DNA of 41,661 nucleotides from Methanobacterium sp. (GCA_030017655.1 JASEIM010000020.1:1-41661), one strand, 5' to 3'; counted from the stretch's first letter, positions 8,932 through 17,619 are shown. The notes: a model not told the origin generated them from the sequence alone. Numbers and translations: made by a program.

Positions 8932-9138
8932 TCAAGCTACTTCATTGTTTTTGTCATTCATTCTTTTAAAATAAATACAGTGAACAGGTCCTCCAGGTCC
9001 TTTCGGATGTTTGCAGGATAAATTTATTTCTTTTTTTTCATCTACTATAATTTTACATTGAAATTTACAATTTATGCATTTTTCAGTGGAGGCAAAGACG
9101 TTATATACTTCACCAGTTACTATTCTTGTCTGATTCAT
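8932..9138 (-). CDS. Small Cys-rich protein
   Basis: 68 residues with CINCKFQC at 21-28 and two further cysteines (in SCKHP near 42 and HCIYF near 53), five in all. The pattern suggests Zn or possibly Fe-S binding. AGGGAA sits before the ATG. It converges on nucS; no shared function is implied. A proline/glycine-rich loop HPKGPGGPVHC separates the last two cysteines. I do not recognise a named family. Confidence 0.65.
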   Translation of the reverse strand: MNQTRIVTGEVYNVFASTEKCINCKFQCKIIVDEKKEINLSCKHPKGPGGPVHCIYFKRMNDKNNEVA

Positions 9139-9355
9139 TTTATTCCCTTTAGCTATTAAATTGACGTTGAAAATTGATTCTATTCCTAAAAATAATGTTT
9201 TTTAAGCGGTTAATTATTTTATAAGTTAATTATAAATTAATGGTAGTTATATTTTTCTAAAATTTAATTATAGAAAGTAATATAATAATCATGCTTCATA
9301 ATAAGACCATGTATCCTAAACAAGACTATTAGGATGTTATTAGGAGGTGATATCC

Positions 9356-9544
9356 ATGGTTGCAGAAAATAAAAACGATTGGGTTATACAATGTGATAAT
9401 TGCGGAAAAGAATATGATATACCTGAAAAAATTCCAACAAGTCTTGAGGACATGGAAGGAACTGAACAATTAGTCCTGGAGACTTCACCCATTTGCCCTT
9501 ATTGTAATACTCTGAACTCAAGACTTGCAAAACATATAATTTAA
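9356..9544 (+). CDS. Zinc-ribbon protein
   Basis: 62 residues from the ATG at 9356. The strong ribosome binding site AGGAGGTGAT lies directly upstream, so the in-frame GTG nine bases earlier, which is inside that site, is not the start. Cysteine pairs CDNC (13-16) and CPYC (48-51) form a two-knuckle ribbon with a long middle. Likely one Zn(II). No specific role can be assigned. Confidence 0.7.
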   Translation: MVAENKNDWVIQCDNCGKEYDIPEKIPTSLEDMEGTEQLVLETSPICPYCNTLNSRLAKHII

Positions 9545-10003
9545 AATTTTTATTAATTTGTTTTAAATTATTTTAAATTTGAAGTTAATTCAATTAAAAT
9601 TCTGGATTTATTTTGATTATATAACATGCAAAATAAATTATAATAGACTAAATTCTTTTCAGTTTCATTTTTCTTCTACAAATTCTCCTTGGCATCCCTT
9701 AATTTCTGCATTTTTACATTTTAAATTTTGATTAAATAAATTTGAATTTAATGGTTAGTTCATTTGAACATTTAATAAATGAGATATGGTTAATTTATGT
9801 TTCAGGGCTGTTGAATTATAAATGTATGAATTAGAATAACCTATATTATAAATTCATTCCCTTTAAGCAGTATTGAACCTATAATTGCGTTTATTTAAAT
9901 TAATTTTAATTGCTTTTCTGGTTATAATTTGGTTAATTATGATGGATTAATAGGATGAAATAAAATTATAATAGTAATAACATATCTATTATAGGTGATA
10001 ATA
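9545..10003. other. Intergenic stretch with a possible gene remnant
   Basis: 459 bp of AT-rich DNA. On the minus strand, 9665-9718 reads in frame CKNAEIKGCQGEFVEEK followed by a stop, which looks like the tail of a Cys-containing protein, but upstream stops and the absence of a start codon show there is no intact gene. The last 15 bp hold AGGTGAT, the ribosome binding site of the next gene. Confidence 0.35.
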
Positions 10004-10282
10004 ATGATACAATTGAAAGGAGAAATGGAAGAAAATCAACTGCATTTTTTTGATTATGAAACTCCCTGGGAATATAAAGATTTAATTAAAGATGAATTGA
10101 AAGATTATGAAGAAATGGCATGGGTAGAGGAGGTGAGCAGTGAACCCGGAGCAATTTCAATAGTTCTTAAACTAGATCCATCTAAACATGAGTTAAGCCC
10201 CGAATACAGGAGAGAACAATCTAAAAAATTTCAGGAATACTACGAAAAAATGGTTGAGAGGATCAGTAGTGATATTGTTTAA
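10004..10282 (+). CDS. Small acidic hypothetical protein
   Basis: 92 residues from the ATG at 10004, which has AGGTGAT four bases upstream; the GTG nine bases earlier is part of that site. Rich in Glu/Asp/Lys. The C-terminal part KLDPSKHELSPEY...KKFQEYYEKMVERI is repeated, in decayed form, immediately downstream (10307-10609), so the gene was once tandemly duplicated. No family known to me; no Cys motif or membrane segment. Confidence 0.65.
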   Translation: MIQLKGEMEENQLHFFDYETPWEYKDLIKDELKDYEEMAWVEEVSSEPGAISIVLKLDPSKHELSPEYRREQSKKFQEYYEKMVERISSDIV

Positions 10283-10306
10283 TAGCCAATTATCTGGTGT
10301 TTTATT

Positions 10307-10609
10307 GTGTTAAACTTCAACAGGAGAATTAGAAATAATTTATTTGAGTATACAGATGATGGAAGGCTTTTTAATTATATGGATGAAATAGATACTAAAC
10401 TAAAGATTATAAAGAGAAATAGGATAGATAAAGAGCAAAGAAGTCGTAATGAGATATAAAATATAGAGATTGATCCTTCTAAATATGAAATAGCTAAAAC
10501 TTATACTGTGGAGATAATCGAAAACTTCAAAGAATATTATGATAAAATTACAGAAGGCTTAATAATTGGTTTAGTATTGATGATTACTTTTCTGATGCTA
10601 CTACACTAA
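10307..10609 (+). pseudogene. Decayed tandem paralogue of the preceding gene
   Basis: A single reading frame from GTG at 10307 to TAA at 10609 is broken by an in-frame TAA at 10457-10459. After this stop it reads IEIDPSKYEIAKTY...ENFKEYYDKI, matching LDPSKHELSPEY...KKFQEYYEKM of the gene upstream at the same relative position. The first half has diverged further. The 3' end shows an added hydrophobic tail. Interpreted as a duplicated copy lost by a nonsense change; translation of the downstream half alone is not excluded. Confidence 0.65.
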
Positions 10610-10612
10610 AAA

Positions 10613-10999
10613 TTAATTTAACTTTTTAATTATTTTTAATAGTTTTAGAGATGGTCTTCCATCCAGTCCAATGTCCTCCAGTTCCTTCAGCACATTTTTT
10701 ATGGCGGTATCTGAATTTAACTGGGTTCTTAGATTTTCTATACTTCTGGTTAGTTTAGAATGTTCTAAAAACCTTTTAAAATCTATTTTTTCTTTATTTT
10801 TAAATTCATTTAAACGGGATTTTTTGAAATCATCCAATTTTATGTCCTTAAATTCATCTTTTTCCAGTTCCTTGAAGCTTTTAAATCTTACAGATTTGAA
10901 GGAATTATCTTTTTTATCATAGGATACATCTTTCATATTATCATTAATATTTTGTAAATTGAGTTTTATTAAAATTTCTAATGCTTGGTAATTATTCAT
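10613..10999 (-). CDS. Octapeptide-repeat hypothetical protein
   Basis: 128 residues. Phe-Lys recurs at 34, 42, 50, 58, 66 and 74, exactly every eight residues, giving about six units of the form FKxxxxxD/E between residues 34 and 81. A leading helix (residues 1-22) and an ordinary Lys/Leu-rich C terminus flank the repeat. Eight is neither a coiled-coil heptad nor a hendecad. At the DNA level the units form a degenerate 24-bp tandem repeat. No family recognised. It converges on the pseudogene at 10307 with only 3 bp between. Confidence 0.65.
   Translation of the reverse strand: MNNYQALEILIKLNLQNINDNMKDVSYDKKDNSFKSVRFKSFKELEKDEFKDIKLDDFKKSRLNEFKNKEKIDFKRFLEHSKLTRSIENLRTQLNSDTAIKNVLKELEDIGLDGRPSLKLLKIIKKLN
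10757..10900 (-). repeat. Degenerate 24-bp tandem repeat inside gene
   Basis: Six units of 24 bp; on the plus strand each starts with a variant of TTRAAWTCAT. They encode the FK-octads of the surrounding gene. Copies differ at several positions, so the array is old or under selection for the amino-acid pattern. Confidence 0.65.
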
Positions 11000-11108
11000 T
11001 TTCCATAAATTATAATTTATTAAACATTTTAAAATCTAAAATTAGTATTTAAATAAACTTTAAATTAAAGATTCATACTAAATCATTATGCCTGAAAAAA
11101 GTCAAAAA

Positions 11109-11462
11109 TTAAGTACTTTCAACTAAATTATCATCCTCAAAATCTTTATAATAATTTATCCGGGAATAATATTCACTGAAGTCCATTACATATTTATTGA
11201 TAAAGGTTTCAAGCTCTTTTTTTCTATCAGGAACTTTCCTGCTTGGAAATGTTATAACCATTTCAATTTTAGCTCTTTTGTTATATTCAATGTAGAATTC
11301 GCCTTTACAGTCATATCCTAAATAAATTTCGTATTTTTTTATCTCTTCATACATATATTCAATCATTTCTTCTGTTAACTCCTCATCTATAAATTTAAGT
11401 TTAATTGAAGAGAATGGGGAGTCTTTGTTATTTAATATTTTATAATCTTTAAATTCCAACAT
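11109..11462 (-). CDS. Hypothetical protein
   Basis: 117 residues, mixed alpha/beta in appearance (IKLKFIDEELTEEMIEYMYEE; GEFYIEYNKRAKIEMVITFPS), ending in an acidic tail. AGGG precedes the ATG by about eight bases. Soluble, with no Cys pairs or recognisable catalytic motif. The strand-helix-strand look is that of a small ligand- or protein-binding fold, but no family can be named. Confidence 0.6.
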   Translation of the reverse strand: MLEFKDYKILNNKDSPFSSIKLKFIDEELTEEMIEYMYEEIKKYEIYLGYDCKGEFYIEYNKRAKIEMVITFPSRKVPDRKKELETFINKYVMDFSEYYSRINYYKDFEDDNLVEST

Positions 11463-11704
11463 TTTTAAGCCCTTCTAATACTGATAAAACGATATGATCT
11501 TTTAAAAAATGACATTAACAATTAAATGTTTAAAGTTGTAGTGAATTCTTTTTTTGTTACTTAATAAATTTGCTTTATTATAAATTACATAATTAATATT
11601 ACAAATGATTCAATGTATGTAGATTGTTATTAATAATTCAGTAAAGGAAATTTTTAAAAAAGTAATATTGAATTTCTTCTAAACAATATCTTAATTTACT
11701 GTAA

Positions 11705-11995
11705 TCATCTTTTGTTCAATAGTTTAATCAGTTTATCTTTGTCTTTAACTATAAAAGAATATTCAAATTTATAATCGTTGATACGAATGTTTTTAAGCGG
11801 ATTTTCTGATGTTCCTGGTATTACTGGGGATTCTTTTGGACTATTCCTTTGCATAATGTTTTTTTCAAACCAGCTTGCATCCTCTTTATTATCAAAACCA
11901 ATTTTAAGAATCGTCTTTTGATAAAGGATACAGCACTCATTGAATTTATTTAAAAAAACATTCTTTATTTCACTAAAGATTTTCTCGTCGGTCAT
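11705..11995 (-). CDS. Hypothetical protein
   Basis: 96 residues; N-terminal helix (EKIFSEIKNVFLNKF) followed by short strands around a Cys-Cys pair (NECCILYQKTILKIGF). No ribosome binding site is seen before the ATG; a TATA-like tract about 20-30 bases upstream could give a leaderless transcript. No family recognised. It belongs to the run of short genes between 6.2 and 13.1 kb. Confidence 0.5.
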   Translation of the reverse strand: MTDEKIFSEIKNVFLNKFNECCILYQKTILKIGFDNKEDASWFEKNIMQRNSPKESPVIPGTSENPLKNIRINDYKFEYSFIVKDKDKLIKLLNKR

Positions 11996-12126
11996 ATAGT
12001 AATATATTATATGATTTAAGTAATAAATGTGTCGTTAAAACTTTTATAATTAATTATGGATAATACAGGATAAAAATTTAATCAATATTTAAAAAAAGGA
12101 TACAGCTTTAACTATATAAAAAAAGT

Positions 12127-12414
12127 TTAAATTCTTGATTTAAGACTTTTGGCCTTATATTTTAGCTTTCTTTTATAAGTACTGTAATTATATGGAATTT
12201 CATATTTGTTAAATGGATTAACTGCTAACTTGAGTTTATGCAGTGCAGGACTTAATTTAATGCTTATATAATTATCTAATCCTTTTATCTTCTCTTTGGC
12301 TTCTGTAATTCTTTGAACAAGTTCTATTATCTCTGCAGGTTCAAGATAGTCCCATGTTGAATTATCATGGTCAATTTTAGTGATAATATTCCACCAGTTA
12401 ACTGTTTTTTTCAA
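12127..12414 (-). CDS. 'NWW' family hypothetical protein, copy 2 (TTG start)
   Basis: 95 residues, paralogue of the protein at 7010-7252: shared VNWWNII, WDYLEPAEIIE, VQR and EAKEKIKGL. By alignment of the two leaders, GGAGGT and GATAGA are shared and the ATG of copy 1 corresponds to the TTG at 12414 here; an in-frame GTG nine bases upstream lies against the ribosome binding site and is less likely. Unlike copy 1 it keeps a basic C-terminal tail (KRKLKYKAKSLKSRI) that could bind nucleic acid. Function unknown. Confidence 0.65.
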   Translation of the reverse strand: MKKTVNWWNIITKIDHDNSTWDYLEPAEIIELVQRITEAKEKIKGLDNYISIKLSPALHKLKLAVNPFNKYEIPYNYSTYKRKLKYKAKSLKSRI

Positions 12415-12423
12415 TCTATCCAC

Positions 12424-12964
12424 CTCCAGATGATTATTTATAAATTATTGAAAAATTTTTGACAAAATATAGAAAATTGAATAATTAAATTGAAAATATT
12501 ATTGTAAAAACTCTACAGATATTAATATTGTATATTCTGGAAGATATAGTTTTCTACTTAAATTGTGTGATAACTAATTAGCTCAATTTAGGTTATTAAT
12601 CTTTAGATTAGGAACTATATTTCTCTCCAAGCCATTTTTATAATTAATATGGCTCCTATTTTTAAATTAACCTGTTATTTATCTATTTAAATAACAATAT
12701 TTTTTTTATCTTCAAGAATTCAAGATCTGGTGACTTTTATAATGAAAAACTGTTTTTAATTATATATTAATAATGATTTAGATAATATTATTATTAAAAT
12801 ATTATATTATATCTTTAGTTAAATACTGAAGATTTATTATTAATGAAGGTAATATAATAATAAGAATAGATTAAAAAATATGAAATAATTTTCAAAATAA
12901 TAATCAAAAAGTATGGTTACTGGCGCTAATTTAATCTGTTCTGGCATAAACAGGAGTGTAAAAA
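12424..12964. other. AT-rich intergenic stretch
   Basis: About 540 bp without a supported gene. A weak inverted pair AGCCAT/ATGGCT occurs near 12630-12655. Near the right end AGGAG (12952-12956) is the ribosome binding site of the following zinc-ribbon gene. Nothing else seen. Confidence 0.55.
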
Positions 12965-13123
12965 ATGAGATATCTGGTTTGTAGAAATTGTATGGGATAT
13001 TACAGGTTAAAAGATGATGAATATATAGATGATTTTGAAAGCTGCATTTGTGGTGGGGAATTGGATTATATTACAAATCTAAACAGGTATATTGATGAAA
13101 CATTAAACAAAAATGCCAAATAG
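12965..13123 (+). CDS. 52-residue zinc-ribbon protein
   Basis: Short gene with AGGAG eight bases before its ATG. The product begins MRYLVCRNCMGYYRL and has CICGGEL at about 28-34, a CxxC...CxC ribbon. The layout C-x2-C-x-GYY-x-L...DDFESC-x-CGG-x-L resembles a small ribbon module I associate with methanobacterial proteins, where it can also be a domain of larger proteins. Stand-alone function unknown. Confidence 0.65.
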   Translation: MRYLVCRNCMGYYRLKDDEYIDDFESCICGGELDYITNLNRYIDETLNKNAK

Positions 13124-13205
13124 ATAAATCTAAAAATATAATGATCCACCTTATAAAAAAAAAATCAATAGATGCTAATTTATTCAAAATAATCTTTTAT
13201 TATGT

Positions 13206-13800
13206 TTATTCTTCTAAATCAGAATTTGAAACAGGATTTACACTTTTTTCAGCACTAAAACTAACTTTTGGAACAGTTTCTTCTGCAATGTCTATTTCAA
13301 AATATCATGCCTGCTCGAATCTGAAGAAAATAGCAATAATATTTCTGGGAAACATCAGATAATTATTATTATAATTCCAGAATATATCGTTATTATAATT
13401 GCCTGAAATATACTATTTTTATCTTCAGTTTGTGATAATTGATCCATTAATGCTTCAAAGCTCTCATCAGCCTCTAATTCTGGATAATTTTTGTAACTGC
13501 AAAAAGAGATTTCAACGATTCAATTAACTGATTATCAGCTTTTCATTCTTCTTAATAGTTTCTGTATTTGATAATTTTGACCTTGCCTCAGTTATGCCTT
13601 TAAATATACTTTTTTATGTTCAGAATAGCCATTAACAGTTTCAACAAGGTTGGGAAACGTATCTGCTCTTCGTTCGAGCTGAACATTTATCTGGGATCAT
13701 GCGTTTTAACACCGTTCCTTAGTTTAACCAGGCTGTTATAGGTTCTAGCAACAAACTACCTAAAATTCCTATAATTCTAATAGTCGATATAAACCAATTA
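13206..13800 (-). pseudogene. LemA-family protein, decayed
   Basis: Pieces in different minus-strand frames line up in LemA order: a possible remnant of the N-terminal membrane segment, YNSLVKLRNGVK (about 13700-13740), QLERRADTFPNLVETVNGYSEH, a TEARSKLSNTET-like piece, YPELEADESFEALMDQLSQTED, then FPRNIIAIFF (for FPGNIIAGIF) and a C terminus ending YFEIDIAEETVPKVSFS before the stop at 13206-13208. Several frameshifts, TGA for Trp in the AWSQI motif, and loss of the segment between TED and the FPG motif show it is dead. LemA proteins are small membrane-anchored coiled-coil proteins. The plus-strand frame at 13141-13362 is antisense to it. Confidence 0.8.
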
Positions 13801-14089
13801 TATTCCACATATTAAATAACCATTTAAAAGCATACTTTATTAATTATTAATTCATTTTTTAGGATATATAATCTTTTTCATGATAAAAAAGTAATTATTA
13901 ATCTTATAATTGAATATTGTTACAACACTATACGTTTCAATTACAAAAACCCATTTATATCGAGTATTTAAAATAAAAAGTTCAAAAGCATGGTAATTTA
14001 CTTTGGATGTAAATCATAAGAATAATATTGAACAAGATATAAATAGAAAAATCAGTTTATATTTATATAAAAATCAGTAAGGTGACAGG

Positions 14090-15244
14090 ATGGCTTTTCA
14101 TATAATGATTATCCCAACTCTTGGATGTCCTTCAGATTGCAGTTACTGCTGGAGTTCTGAAGAAGGATCTCCAGTAATGAGCATTGAAACTATAGAAGAA
14201 ATTGTAGAATGGCTTAAGGACTTCCGCAGCGAACCAGTCACATTTACATTTCATGGTGGAGAACCTCTTGTAGCAGGATATGATTTTTACAAAAAAGCAC
14301 TTCCTTTACTTGTTAATGGCTTAAAACATCTTAAACCGGCACTTGCTATTCAAACTAATCTCTGGTATATGACTGATGAACTTGCAGAACTTTTTGCAGA
14401 ATATAAAATTCCAATTGGTTCAAGTTTAGACGGTCCGGAGGAAATTAATGACTTTCAGAGGGGTAAAGGCTACTTTAAAAAGACCATGAAGGGCTATAAA
14501 ATTGCAAAGGCCCATGGTTTAAAGGTAAGCTTCATTTCTACTTTTACTTCTTATTCTATTGATTTTATGGAGGATATTTTCAATTTTTTCCTTGAAAATG
14601 ATTTAAATCTTAAATTACATCCGTCATTACCTTCTCTACGTGATGAAAATCCGGAAAAATGGGCTCTTTCTCCCGAAAGATATGGTGAGTTATTGATCTA
14701 TCTTCTTGATAAATATCTTGAAAACATGGATAAAATTGAACTTAAAAACATTGATCATCTCTGTAAAAATGTTTTTACACGTAGAGGCACTGTCTGCACC
14801 TTTGTTGACTGCATGGGAGATACATTTGCAGTTGGGCCTGATGGGAGCATATATCCTTGTTATCGTTTTGTAGGAATGCCAGAATATGTTATGGGTAGCG
14901 TTTATGACCATCCTACAGTAGAAGATTTAGAAAAATCAAAACCAGCAATTCTCCTTCAAGAATTTAAAGACCATGTAGATACAGAATGCGCGAATTGTAG
15001 TTATATTAAATTTTGTAGGGGTGGATGTCCTTATAATGCTTTAAAAATTAATGAAAAGACCAATAGGGCAGAAATAAGCGGTGTTGATCCTCACTGTATC
15101 GCCTATAAAATAATATTTAAAGAGATAACTGATAGATTAAATAAGGAATTCTCTTCTTCTGCCAGCATGATGTTTCCAGGTCAAAAACCCAGTAAAAATA
15201 CATCAAAGCCAGGAATAATGTCAATTATGCTTAAACGTATCTAA
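14090..15244 (+). CDS. Radical SAM/SPASM enzyme, putative peptide-modifying
   Basis: 384 residues. The SAM-binding cluster motif CPSDCSYC has C13, C17 and C20, followed by FHGGEP (54-59), the usual glycine-rich SAM contact. The C-terminal part has a SPASM-type cysteine set (in TVCTFVDC, YPCYRF, ECANCSYIKFCRGGCPY and DPHCIAY) for two auxiliary 4Fe-4S clusters. This places it with sulfatase-maturase-like and peptide-modifying enzymes; I recall a methanogen subfamily linked to short Cys-rich peptides, and two such proteins are encoded at 17.6 and 18.8 kb. No sulfatase gene is nearby. GGTGACAGG precedes the ATG. Peptide modification is inference. Confidence 0.85.
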   Translation: MAFHIMIIPTLGCPSDCSYCWSSEEGSPVMSIETIEEIVEWLKDFRSEPVTFTFHGGEPLVAGYDFYKKALPLLVNGLKHLKPALAIQTNLWYMTDELAELFAEYKIPIGSSLDGPEEINDFQRGKGYFKKTMKGYKIAKAHGLKVSFISTFTSYSIDFMEDIFNFFLENDLNLKLHPSLPSLRDENPEKWALSPERYGELLIYLLDKYLENMDKIELKNIDHLCKNVFTRRGTVCTFVDCMGDTFAVGPDGSIYPCYRFVGMPEYVMGSVYDHPTVEDLEKSKPAILLQEFKDHVDTECANCSYIKFCRGGCPYNALKINEKTNRAEISGVDPHCIAYKIIFKEITDRLNKEFSSSASMMFPGQKPSKNTSKPGIMSIMLKRI

Positions 15245-15339
15245 TTTTTAGTTATCTTTGTTTTTTAATCATATAAATTAAATTAATGGTGCATTTTAAA
15301 ATTATAATATTATATTGTAAAAAAGTAATATTATCTTTT

Positions 15340-17217
15340 ATGAATGGTTTTGTGATCAAAGGCAGAATTGTGGATGCTGCTGGAAATCCCATTGAAGGAC
15401 TTGTGGTAGTTGTAAAGAACGAAAATAAATACAATATTTATGACTATTTAGGTACTTTAATGGATTCTATAAATAATTTAAGTTTAGATCCAATTAAATT
15501 CGGGTATTTGGGTAAAGCATCTACGAATCGAGATGGTTATTATCATATTTCATATAATTTAAGTGAATACAGGCACATTCACAATAAAAAGAGCATTAAA
15601 TTAATTGTTAAAGATAGTTATGGATTATTTGAGCATAAGGTGGAGTATGGACACATAGAAATAAAAAATAACGAAATCAATGTTGATGACATCATATTGG
15701 ACAGATCTATGGTTAATGGATCTGCAATAACTCTTGGAAGGAATATAGTAGGCAGATTAACAGATGATAATTATCTTGAGATCTTAATTGATAATGAATC
15801 TCTTTTTAAAAGAGTTGTAAAATCTATAAATAATGCAAATCATCACGTTTATTTAACACAATATGAATTTTTCCCTGATTTAGTGGCAACATTTAATAAA
15901 TGTCCAGATGGAGAATATAAACCCCAAGATGTTTTAGGAGATATTTTTTTAAAAGCAAATGACAGGGGGGTAGATATTCGAATTATTATCAATGAAAACC
16001 TAATTATTCCAGACAGTATAGCTGCAATGGATGGATTTTTTGAAAATACAGGTATAAATTACAGAAGATTCATCTCCCCAGGACCTCATATATTGCATGC
16101 TAAAATACTATCAGTTGACGGGAAAGAAGCGTATATCATGGGCTCTCCATTTAGCCAGTCATACTGGGACAGTCAGGAACATATAATTAATGATACGAGA
16201 AGAAGCCCTAATTATATAAAATCAGTTCATGACGTGTCCATTTATTTAAAGGGAAGTTCTGTAAATCATATTGAAGACTATTTTGCTGAAATCTGGAATT
16301 ATCTTTCTGATAGGGACTATGAAGGTGAAGATAAAATTTCAAGGACTTCTGAAGGATTGTCTGCGGGTAATCAACAGGTTCAGATTGCCAGAACAGTTAC
16401 ACCAGATATATTATCTAAAGAAGGCGAAAAAGGGATATTGGAGGGGTATGTTAGGGCTATAAAAAATGCTGAAGAGTATATATACCTTGAAAACCAGTTT
16501 TTTACCAATAAAGCCATTTGTGATTCATTAAAAAGGGCACTTAACAGTAATCCAGATTTACAGTTAATACTCTGCATCAATGAATTTCCAGATCTACCCC
16601 CATACAGAGAATATCAAAAGATAAGGCTTAGAGAAATAGGTTTTAATCCAAATAAAGAACAAAATAATCCTCAAATAGGTGTTTTTACTCTTTGGAGTGC
16701 GGATTTTAATGGTAAAATGACTAATTTACAGCAGTGTTATGTTCACAGCAAAGTCGCAATTGTGGATGATAAAAAGGCCACCATAGGCACGGCAAATATT
16801 GATGGGCCTTCCTTAAATTATGCTGATGAATTTAAGTTTATGGTGGATCCAAAGTACCAGAGAAGCATGGAAATTAATGCATTTCTTTTTGATGAAGATT
16901 CACAGAAAAGTGCTGCTAAAAAAATTAGGAATGATTTGTGGAGTGAACATTTGGGAATTGTAATTTCGGATGATATTCCTGAAGGGGGCTGGCTGGAATT
17001 ATGGAATAAAGCAGCATATAATAATATAATGCTATTAAAAGGAGAAAATCCACACCTGAATGGTCATATATTGCCTTATGGTGAAGAAATAAATGCAGCA
17101 ACCCAGATAAAATCTTTTGGAGCAAATATGAATAAAATAAATATCATCGATTTTAATGATATATTGATAGATAAAATTAAAGGTAAACTCTCTGGTAAAA
17201 AAGAATTTAAGGCCTAA
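15340..17217 (+). CDS. Phospholipase D-like protein with N-terminal beta domain
   Basis: About 625 residues. The first 135 residues look like a carboxypeptidase-regulatory/CNA-B type beta sandwich (VIKGRIVDAAGNPIEGLVV...KASTNRDGYYHISY). Two HKD half-sites follow: HAKILSVDG with GSPFS downstream, and HSKVAIVDD with GTANIDG downstream. The two histidines form the PLD-superfamily active site for phosphodiester cleavage or transfer. There is no signal peptide or membrane segment, so it is probably cytoplasmic or membrane-associated. The start is uncertain: an ATG at 15286 would add 18 mostly hydrophobic residues, but the domain begins after the ATG at 15340; neither has a clear ribosome binding site. 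Substrate unknown. Confidence 0.85.
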   Translation: MNGFVIKGRIVDAAGNPIEGLVVVVKNENKYNIYDYLGTLMDSINNLSLDPIKFGYLGKASTNRDGYYHISYNLSEYRHIHNKKSIKLIVKDSYGLFEHKVEYGHIEIKNNEINVDDIILDRSMVNGSAITLGRNIVGRLTDDNYLEILIDNESLFKRVVKSINNANHHVYLTQYEFFPDLVATFNKCPDGEYKPQDVLGDIFLKANDRGVDIRIIINENLIIPDSIAAMDGFFENTGINYRRFISPGPHILHAKILSVDGKEAYIMGSPFSQSYWDSQEHIINDTRRSPNYIKSVHDVSIYLKGSSVNHIEDYFAEIWNYLSDRDYEGEDKISRTSEGLSAGNQQVQIARTVTPDILSKEGEKGILEGYVRAIKNAEEYIYLENQFFTNKAICDSLKRALNSNPDLQLILCINEFPDLPPYREYQKIRLREIGFNPNKEQNNPQIGVFTLWSADFNGKMTNLQQCYVHSKVAIVDDKKATIGTANIDGPSLNYADEFKFMVDPKYQRSMEINAFLFDEDSQKSAAKKIRNDLWSEHLGIVISDDIPEGGWLELWNKAAYNNIMLLKGENPHLNGHILPYGEEINAATQIKSFGANMNKINIIDFNDILIDKIKGKLSGKKEFKA

Positions 17218-17240
17218 TTTGTTTTGATGAGCTTGAATCT

Positions 17241-17258
17241 TTAAAACAAAAGTTTTAA
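17241..17258. terminator. Hairpin after PLD-like gene
   Basis: TTAAAAC and GTTTTAA pair as a 7-bp stem around AAAA, 23 bases after the stop of the phospholipase D-like gene. Possible transcript end; it also lies in the leader of the next gene. Confidence 0.3.
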
Positions 17259-17292
17259 TGCATAAATTCAAGATTTGAAGCTTTATAAATCA

Positions 17293-17619
17293 ATGGGGGG
17301 AATAAAAATTTCAGGGGTTGAATTCAACGTTTCAAATATTAAAAGATGCTTATGCCCCAAGTGCCCTGTTCAGGCTGAAAGTATATGTGTAGAGGGTAAA
17401 AAAAGGATAATGGCAGAAATAGCATGGAGTAGCGAAAGTGGTATGTATTTTGAAGCAGATAGAGTGCCTGGAATTTATTGTTCAACTGGAAAAGCTATGT
17501 GCAGGGATCTTAATCCACGTGAAAGGTGCAGATGTGGTGAATGTGAAGTTTGGAGAGAACATAATTTGGGGGAAGAATTTCCAGAGTCTTATTATTGTCA
17601 GCATGGTGAAAAAAAGTAA
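17293..17619 (+). CDS. DUF2769-like Cys-rich protein
   Basis: 108 residues from the ATG at 17293; an in-frame TTG at 17275 is an alternative and neither has a convincing ribosome binding site. Cysteines are arranged C-x-C-x2-C (CLCPKC), YCSTGKAMC, C-x-C-x2-C (CRCGEC) and YYC. The same order is found in the N-terminal 70 residues of the FMN protein at 25492 (CACPYCP, YCATGKSNC, CICNTCP, FYFC), so this is a stand-alone version of that module, which I assign to DUF2769. It probably binds metal or an Fe-S cluster. Confidence 0.75.
   Translation: MGGIKISGVEFNVSNIKRCLCPKCPVQAESICVEGKKRIMAEIAWSSESGMYFEADRVPGIYCSTGKAMCRDLNPRERCRCGECEVWREHNLGEEFPESYYCQHGEKK

Noticed and set aside
9665..9718. Minus-strand peptide CKNAEIKGCQGEFVEEK
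   Set aside because: It looks protein-like but has no start codon, and stops lie upstream; kept only as a possible remnant in the intergenic entry.
13141..13362. 73-codon plus-strand frame
   Set aside because: It is antisense to the recognisable C-terminal part of the LemA pseudogene, has no ribosome binding site, and its protein has no sensible features.
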